Shown here piece after piece: positions 22,429 to 25,494 of a DNA stretch of 25,494 nucleotides. Source of the DNA: DASZVN01 sp035547055 (GTDB lineage Bacteria; Pseudomonadota; Alphaproteobacteria; Rhizobiales; Methylopilaceae). Each line of letters begins with the position of its first letter. Position 1 is the stretch's first letter. The stretch lies in NCBI GenBank assembly GCA_035547055.1, contig DASZVN010000069.1, positions 1-25,494 on the forward strand, in the 5' to 3' direction. The notes below the pieces were generated by a model. That model was not told where the DNA came from, ran no database searches, and was given only the letters and a program-made list of their open reading frames with translations. The translations under genes were made by a program, and so were the position numbers.

Positions 22429-22641
22429 ATGGCCTTCGCCGGCGTTGCCCTCACTCCAGCCGCTCCCGCCGCGGCGCTGCCGCCGCCATCGTCGCGCACG
22501 GTCGAGCCGCCCCGGTGCGAGGCCTGCGGTGGCGACGGCGCCGTGCCGATCGAGCCGATCCGCGAGGACGGCGGCGTCATCTGGTCGATCCTGCCCTGCG
22601 AGGAGTGCCAGGGCACCGGGTTCGCCTGCGTTCCGGCCTGA
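22429..22641 (+). CDS. Small CxxCxGxG zinc-finger-like protein
   Basis: The 70-residue product has an Ala/Pro-rich N terminus (about 1-26), then CEACGGDG (about 30-37) and CEECQGTGF (about 57-65), separated by EPIREDGGVIWSILP. Paired CxxCxGxG motifs resemble the Cys-rich repeats of DnaJ and could bind one zinc ion through four cysteines. I do not recognise an assigned function. The start is uncertain: ATG 22429 is used, but TTG 22411, just after AGGATAGGTAG, is possible. It ends 68 bp before the first intradiol dioxygenase on the same strand. Confidence 0.65.
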   Translation: MAFAGVALTPAAPAAALPPPSSRTVEPPRCEACGGDGAVPIEPIREDGGVIWSILPCEECQGTGFACVPA

Positions 22642-22682
22642 GCCCGCTCGACCGGCCGCGGCGAGACGCCTAGATTGCTTCT

Positions 22683-22698
22683 CGAATTCACGAATTCG
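22683..22698. promoter_or_regulatory. Palindrome CGAATTC-AC-GAATTCG before the first dioxygenase
   Basis: Two perfect 7-bp arms end 11 bp before the dioxygenase ATG and run into its ribosome binding site (CGGGAG). Regulator binding here could block transcription or initiation. It has the same 7+2+7 design and AATTCG core as the site at 22309. Confidence 0.5.
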
Positions 22699-22709
22699 GG
22701 AGCGCCGTC

Positions 22710-23627
22710 ATGATCATCGCCAGGCAGGAAGACGTGACGACCGCCGTGCTGGAGGCGTTCGCCAAGACCCCAGACCCGCGGCTCCGCGAGATCCTGATGG
22801 CGCTGGTGCGCCACCTCCACGGCTTCGCCCGCGAGGTGAAGCTGACCGAGCGCGAGTTCCAGGAAGCGGTGAACTACGTCGTCCAGATCGGCAAGCACAC
22901 CTCGGACTCGCACAACGAGGGCGTGCTGATGGCCGGCTCGCTCGGCCTTTCGGCGCTGGTCTGCCTGCTGAACAACGGCAATGCCGGCCAGACCGAGACC
23001 GACGCCAACATGCTCGGCCCGTTCTGGCGTGACGACGCTCCGGCGATGCCGAACGGCGCCTCGATCGTGCGCTCGCCGACGCCGGGGCCGGCGATGTTCG
23101 TCGACGCCGTGGTGAAGGACCGCGCCGGACAGCCGGTCGCGGGCGCCAAGGTCGACATCTGGCAATCCTCGCCCGAGGGCCTCTACGAGAACCAGGACCC
23201 GACCCAGGCCGAGATGAACCTCCGCGGCGTCTTCACCACCGACGAGGAAGGCCGCTTCAGCTTCCGCAGCGTCAAGCCGGCGGGCTACCCGATCCCGATC
23301 GACGGGCCGGTCGGCGACATGCTGCGCGCCCAGGGCCGGCACAATTTCCGCCCTGCCCACCTCCACGTCATGGTCAACAAGCCGGGGCTGAAGACCCTGA
23401 TCTCGCAGGTCTACGTCAACGACGACCCGCGGCTCGACACCGACGTGCAGTTCGGCGTCACGCGCCATCTGATCGGCAACTATGTCCGCCACGCCGCGGG
23501 CGAGCCGGCGCCGGCGCCGGACGTGACCGGCGAGTGGTATTCGCTGACGCATGAGTTCGTCATGGAGCCCGGCGAGATGCGGATGCCGAGGCCGCCGATC
23601 CGAAGCAAGGCGCTCGCCGCCGAGTGA
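22710..23627 (+). CDS. Intradiol ring-cleavage dioxygenase (hydroxyquinol/catechol 1,2-dioxygenase family), copy 1
   Basis: The 305-residue non-heme Fe(III) enzyme is predicted to cleave a catechol-type ring between its hydroxyl groups. Iron ligands are Tyr159 (EGLYENQ), Tyr193 (AGYPIP), His217 and His219 (FRPAHLHV). The N-terminal helical dimerisation region (about 1-100, LVRHLHGFAREVKLTEREF) and LGPFWRDDAP are typical. IPIDGPVGDMLRAQGRHNFRPAHLH is closest, from memory, to hydroxyquinol 1,2-dioxygenases, whose product is maleylacetate, but the substrate is not certain. ATG 22710 follows CGGGAG. It is followed by a close paralog after 82 bp, suggesting a tandem duplication. Confidence 0.93.
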   Translation: MIIARQEDVTTAVLEAFAKTPDPRLREILMALVRHLHGFAREVKLTEREFQEAVNYVVQIGKHTSDSHNEGVLMAGSLGLSALVCLLNNGNAGQTETDANMLGPFWRDDAPAMPNGASIVRSPTPGPAMFVDAVVKDRAGQPVAGAKVDIWQSSPEGLYENQDPTQAEMNLRGVFTTDEEGRFSFRSVKPAGYPIPIDGPVGDMLRAQGRHNFRPAHLHVMVNKPGLKTLISQVYVNDDPRLDTDVQFGVTRHLIGNYVRHAAGEPAPAPDVTGEWYSLTHEFVMEPGEMRMPRPPIRSKALAAE

Positions 23628-23651
23628 GACCATCCCCGAGGGCTTGACAGC

Positions 23652-23681
23652 CTGCCGTCATCCTTCGCCAGATGACGGCAG
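23652..23681 (+). terminator. Hairpin CTGCCGTCAT/ATGACGGCAG between the dioxygenases
   Basis: A perfect 10-bp stem with a 10-nt loop is followed by AGTTTTAAG, so it may end the first transcript, attenuate the second, or protect its 3' end. It lies 24 nt after the first stop and 28 nt before the second start. Confidence 0.55.
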
Positions 23682-23709
23682 AGTTTTAAGAGCTCCAGGG
23701 AGACGCCTC

Positions 23710-24603
23710 ATGATCATCGCAAACGAGGATGACGTCACGCCGGCCGTCTTGGCGGCGATGAACCAGGCCGACGACCCGCGGGTGCGCGAGGTCATGGCGG
23801 CACTCGTCAAGCACCTCCACGCCTTCGCCCGCGAGGTCAAGCTGACCGAGGACGAATGGGGCATCGGCGTCGATTTCATCACCCGCCTGGGCAAGAAGAC
23901 GACCGACACCCACAACGAGACCATCCTGTGCTCGGACGCCGTCGGCCTGTCGACGATGGTCTGCCTGATGAACAACGGCAAGAACGGCGGCACCGAAAGC
24001 GCTTCGGCGCTGCTCGGCCCGTTCTGGCGCATGCATTCGCCCGAGACCAAGAGCGGCGGCTCGATCGTCCGCTCGCCCACCCCCGGGCCGGCGCTCTTCG
24101 TCGACTGCGAGGTCAAGGACGCCAAGGGCAAGCCCGTCGTCGACGCCGAGATCGATGTCTGGCATGCCTCGACCGAAGGCATGTATGAGAACCAGGACGA
24201 CACGCAGGCCAACATGAACCTGCGCGGCAAGTTCCACACCGACAAGGACGGCCGCTTCAGCTTCCGCACCGTGCTGCCGGCGGGCTATCCCGTGCCGGTC
24301 GACGGCCCGGTCGGCCAGCTCCTCCGCGCGCAGAACCGCCACCGCTTCCGCCCGGCGCACCTTCACTTCCTTCTCAACAAGTCCGGCTTCAAGACGCTGA
24401 TCACCCAGATCTTCGTCAACGGCGACCAGTATCTCGACAGCGACGTCGTCTTCGGCGTTACCCCGCCGCTGGTCGGCGACTACAAGCTGCACACGGACGG
24501 CCCGGCACCGGCCCCCGACGTGAACGGCGAGTGGTATTCGCTCGACGCCCATTTCGTCATGGAGCCCGGCAACTCCAAGCTCCCGATTCCGCCGATCGCC
24601 TGA
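23710..24603 (+). CDS. Intradiol ring-cleavage dioxygenase, copy 2
   Basis: The 297-residue paralog of the upstream enzyme keeps the iron ligands at identical positions: Tyr159 (EGMYENQ), Tyr193 (AGYPVP), His217 and His219 (FRPAHLHF). The two proteins match almost colinearly, both beginning MIIA and ending with GEWYSL and a FVMEPG motif; the C-terminal tail here is shorter. Active-site-lining differences such as WHAST in place of WQSSP, and FLLNKSGFK in place of VMVNKPGLK, could shift substrate preference. ATG 23710 has AGGGAGA 6 nt upstream. A longer in-frame start at 23551 would overlap the first gene and is rejected. An SMP-30-type gene follows after 64 bp. Confidence 0.93.
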   Translation: MIIANEDDVTPAVLAAMNQADDPRVREVMAALVKHLHAFAREVKLTEDEWGIGVDFITRLGKKTTDTHNETILCSDAVGLSTMVCLMNNGKNGGTESASALLGPFWRMHSPETKSGGSIVRSPTPGPALFVDCEVKDAKGKPVVDAEIDVWHASTEGMYENQDDTQANMNLRGKFHTDKDGRFSFRTVLPAGYPVPVDGPVGQLLRAQNRHRFRPAHLHFLLNKSGFKTLITQIFVNGDQYLDSDVVFGVTPPLVGDYKLHTDGPAPAPDVNGEWYSLDAHFVMEPGNSKLPIPPIA

Positions 24604-24612
24604 GGACCGTGC

Positions 24613-24639
24613 GGTGGGCATCGCAAAACGATGCCCACC
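24613..24639. repeat. Partial GTAGGGTGGGC repeat (copy 4, one hairpin)
   Basis: GGTGGGCATCG and CGATGCCCACC form a perfect 11-bp stem with loop CAAAA. This equals the right-hand half of copy 2 (GTGGGCATCG...CGATGCCCAC), so the copy is either a half element or an internal deletion. It lies 9 bp after the second dioxygenase stop. Confidence 0.7.
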
Positions 24640-24667
24640 TACAGCGTCTTGCGCGGGAGGAGCATGC

Positions 24668-25494
24668 ATGTCCGATGTCGAAGTCCTGATCCAGGAACCG
24701 TTCAAGGTCGGCGAGTCGCCGGTGTGGGACGCCGAGCACGGCCGTCTCCTGTTCTGCGACGCGCTCGCCGGCACCATCCACGCGATCGACCCGAAGACGC
24801 GAGCGCGGCGGGTGTGGGAGTTCGGCGCCCATGTCGGGAGCTTCGGCCTCGCCCAGCGCGGGCGCTGGGTCGTCGCGATCGGCTGCGCGGTGCATCTGTT
24901 CGATCCCGCGACGGGCAAATCCGAGCTCCTGGTGCAGTGCGAGCCGGAGCGCCCCGAGTGGCGGCTGAACGACGGCAAGGTCGGGCCCGACGGCGCGTTC
25001 TGGGTCGGCACCATGGGGCCGCGCGGCATGGAGCCGGTCGGCACGCTCTACCGCGTCACCACCGACGGCCGCGCCGAGAAGAAGATCGAGGGCCTCCGCA
25101 TCACCAACGGCCTCGCCTGGTCGCCCGATGGCCGCACCATGTATCACGCGGAGACCCGCACCCGGGCGATCGACGCCTGGGACTTCGACGCCACGACCGG
25201 CGCCATCGCGAACCCGCGCCGCTTTCCCTCCATCCCGGACGAGGACGGCGCGCCGGACGGCGCCGCGACCGACAGCGCCGGCGACTACTGGGCGGCGGGT
25301 CTGTGGGGCAGCCGCATCAACCGCTTCGCGCCGGACGGACGGCTGGTCGGCCACCTGCCGGTCCCGGTGACGATGCCGACCATGCCCTGCTTCGGCGGCG
25401 ACGACATGAGGACGCTCTTCATCACCAGCCTGTCGCAATACGCGAGCGACGAGGTGAAGCGCGACTATCCGCTCACCGGCAGCCTGCTGATGAC
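24668..25494 (+). CDS. SMP-30/gluconolactonase/LRE-like protein (3' end cut by window)
   Basis: The visible 275 residues cover nearly all of a six-bladed SMP-30-type propeller, usually about 290-300 residues. Metal ligands appear in order: Glu16 (KVGESPVW), Asn101 (RLNDGKVGPDG), Asn147 (ITNGLAWSPDG) and Asp197 (GAPDGAATDSAGDYWAA). FWVGTMGP and the repeating SPDG/PDG turns are typical. Members hydrolyse sugar or other lactones, so this enzyme may act on a lactone of a sugar acid or of the aromatic pathway; the neighbours favour the second idea only weakly. ATG 24668 has GGGAGGAG 5-6 nt upstream; an overlapping ATG at 24664 is out of frame. There is no signal peptide. Confidence 0.92.
   Translation, partial: MSDVEVLIQEPFKVGESPVWDAEHGRLLFCDALAGTIHAIDPKTRARRVWEFGAHVGSFGLAQRGRWVVAIGCAVHLFDPATGKSELLVQCEPERPEWRLNDGKVGPDGAFWVGTMGPRGMEPVGTLYRVTTDGRAEKKIEGLRITNGLAWSPDGRTMYHAETRTRAIDAWDFDATTGAIANPRRFPSIPDEDGAPDGAATDSAGDYWAAGLWGSRINRFAPDGRLVGHLPVPVTMPTMPCFGGDDMRTLFITSLSQYASDEVKRDYPLTGSLLM

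Noticed and set aside
22326..25044. Long minus-strand open frames opposite the two dioxygenases and the SMP-30 gene
   Set aside because: They repeat one another because the sense genes are paralogs; no independent coding signal.

Overview
The window is about 25.5 kb of GC-rich bacterial chromosome with core genes tightly packed on both strands. I infer an alphaproteobacterium, most likely in the Hyphomicrobiales (Rhizobiales). The reasons are the operon content (rpsP-rimM-trmD-rplS with ffh upstream; dapF-mtaB-ftsY; yggT-folD), the bacterial-type SAH hydrolase, the tadE/tadG pair, and several short palindromic intergenic repeats of a style familiar from Bradyrhizobium-like genomes. The genus cannot be fixed from the sequence.

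Layout. Positions 1-325 hold the 3' end of a protein with a Lys/Ala/His-rich tail, followed by a 382-bp gap holding a mosaic of inverted repeats. On the plus strand from 0.7 to 4.3 kb come a FATP/FadD-type acyl-CoA synthetase, a MAPEG membrane protein, a DUF924 protein and a MarR regulator. A long minus-strand block (10.0 to 4.4 kb) reads yggT, folD, a small membrane protein, msrA, a YqhA-type membrane protein, hrcA and ahcY. ahcY is preceded by a perfect ACATAAAG-N4-CTTTATGT palindrome. A 1-Cys peroxiredoxin on the plus strand ends in a strong intrinsic terminator. From 14.9 down to 11.0 kb the minus strand carries ffh-rpsP-rimM-trmD-rplS, with repeat elements inserted between genes. From 15.1 kb the plus strand carries a predicted five-bladed-propeller glycosidase-like protein, dapF-mtaB (ATGA overlap), ftsY, tadE-tadG, a VOC-family protein, a small Cys-rich protein, two tandem intradiol ring-cleavage dioxygenases and an SMP-30/gluconolactonase-type protein cut by the window end.

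How the genes work together. The central part is housekeeping: translation (rpsP, rplS, rimM, trmD, mtaB), co-translational membrane targeting (ffh, ftsY), the one-carbon/methyl cycle (folD, ahcY), lysine and peptidoglycan precursor supply (dapF), and protein repair or stress (msrA, hrcA, peroxiredoxin). The right end looks like an accessory catabolic cluster for hydroxylated aromatics.

Most notable observations. (1) Degenerate copies of mobile palindromic repeats make up part of the tadE N-terminal leader, just before a predicted prepilin-type cleavage site. (2) A repeat family beginning GTAGGGTGGGC occurs four times. (3) A large inverted repeat separates rpsP from rimM. (4) The dioxygenase cluster includes a CxxCxGxG mini-protein with two AATTCG-based palindromes on either side. 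(5) hrcA lies in an msrA-yqhA-hrcA cluster away from grpE/dnaK. I saw no CRISPR array, tRNA, rRNA, integrase or transposase, and no clear novel defence or mobile system.
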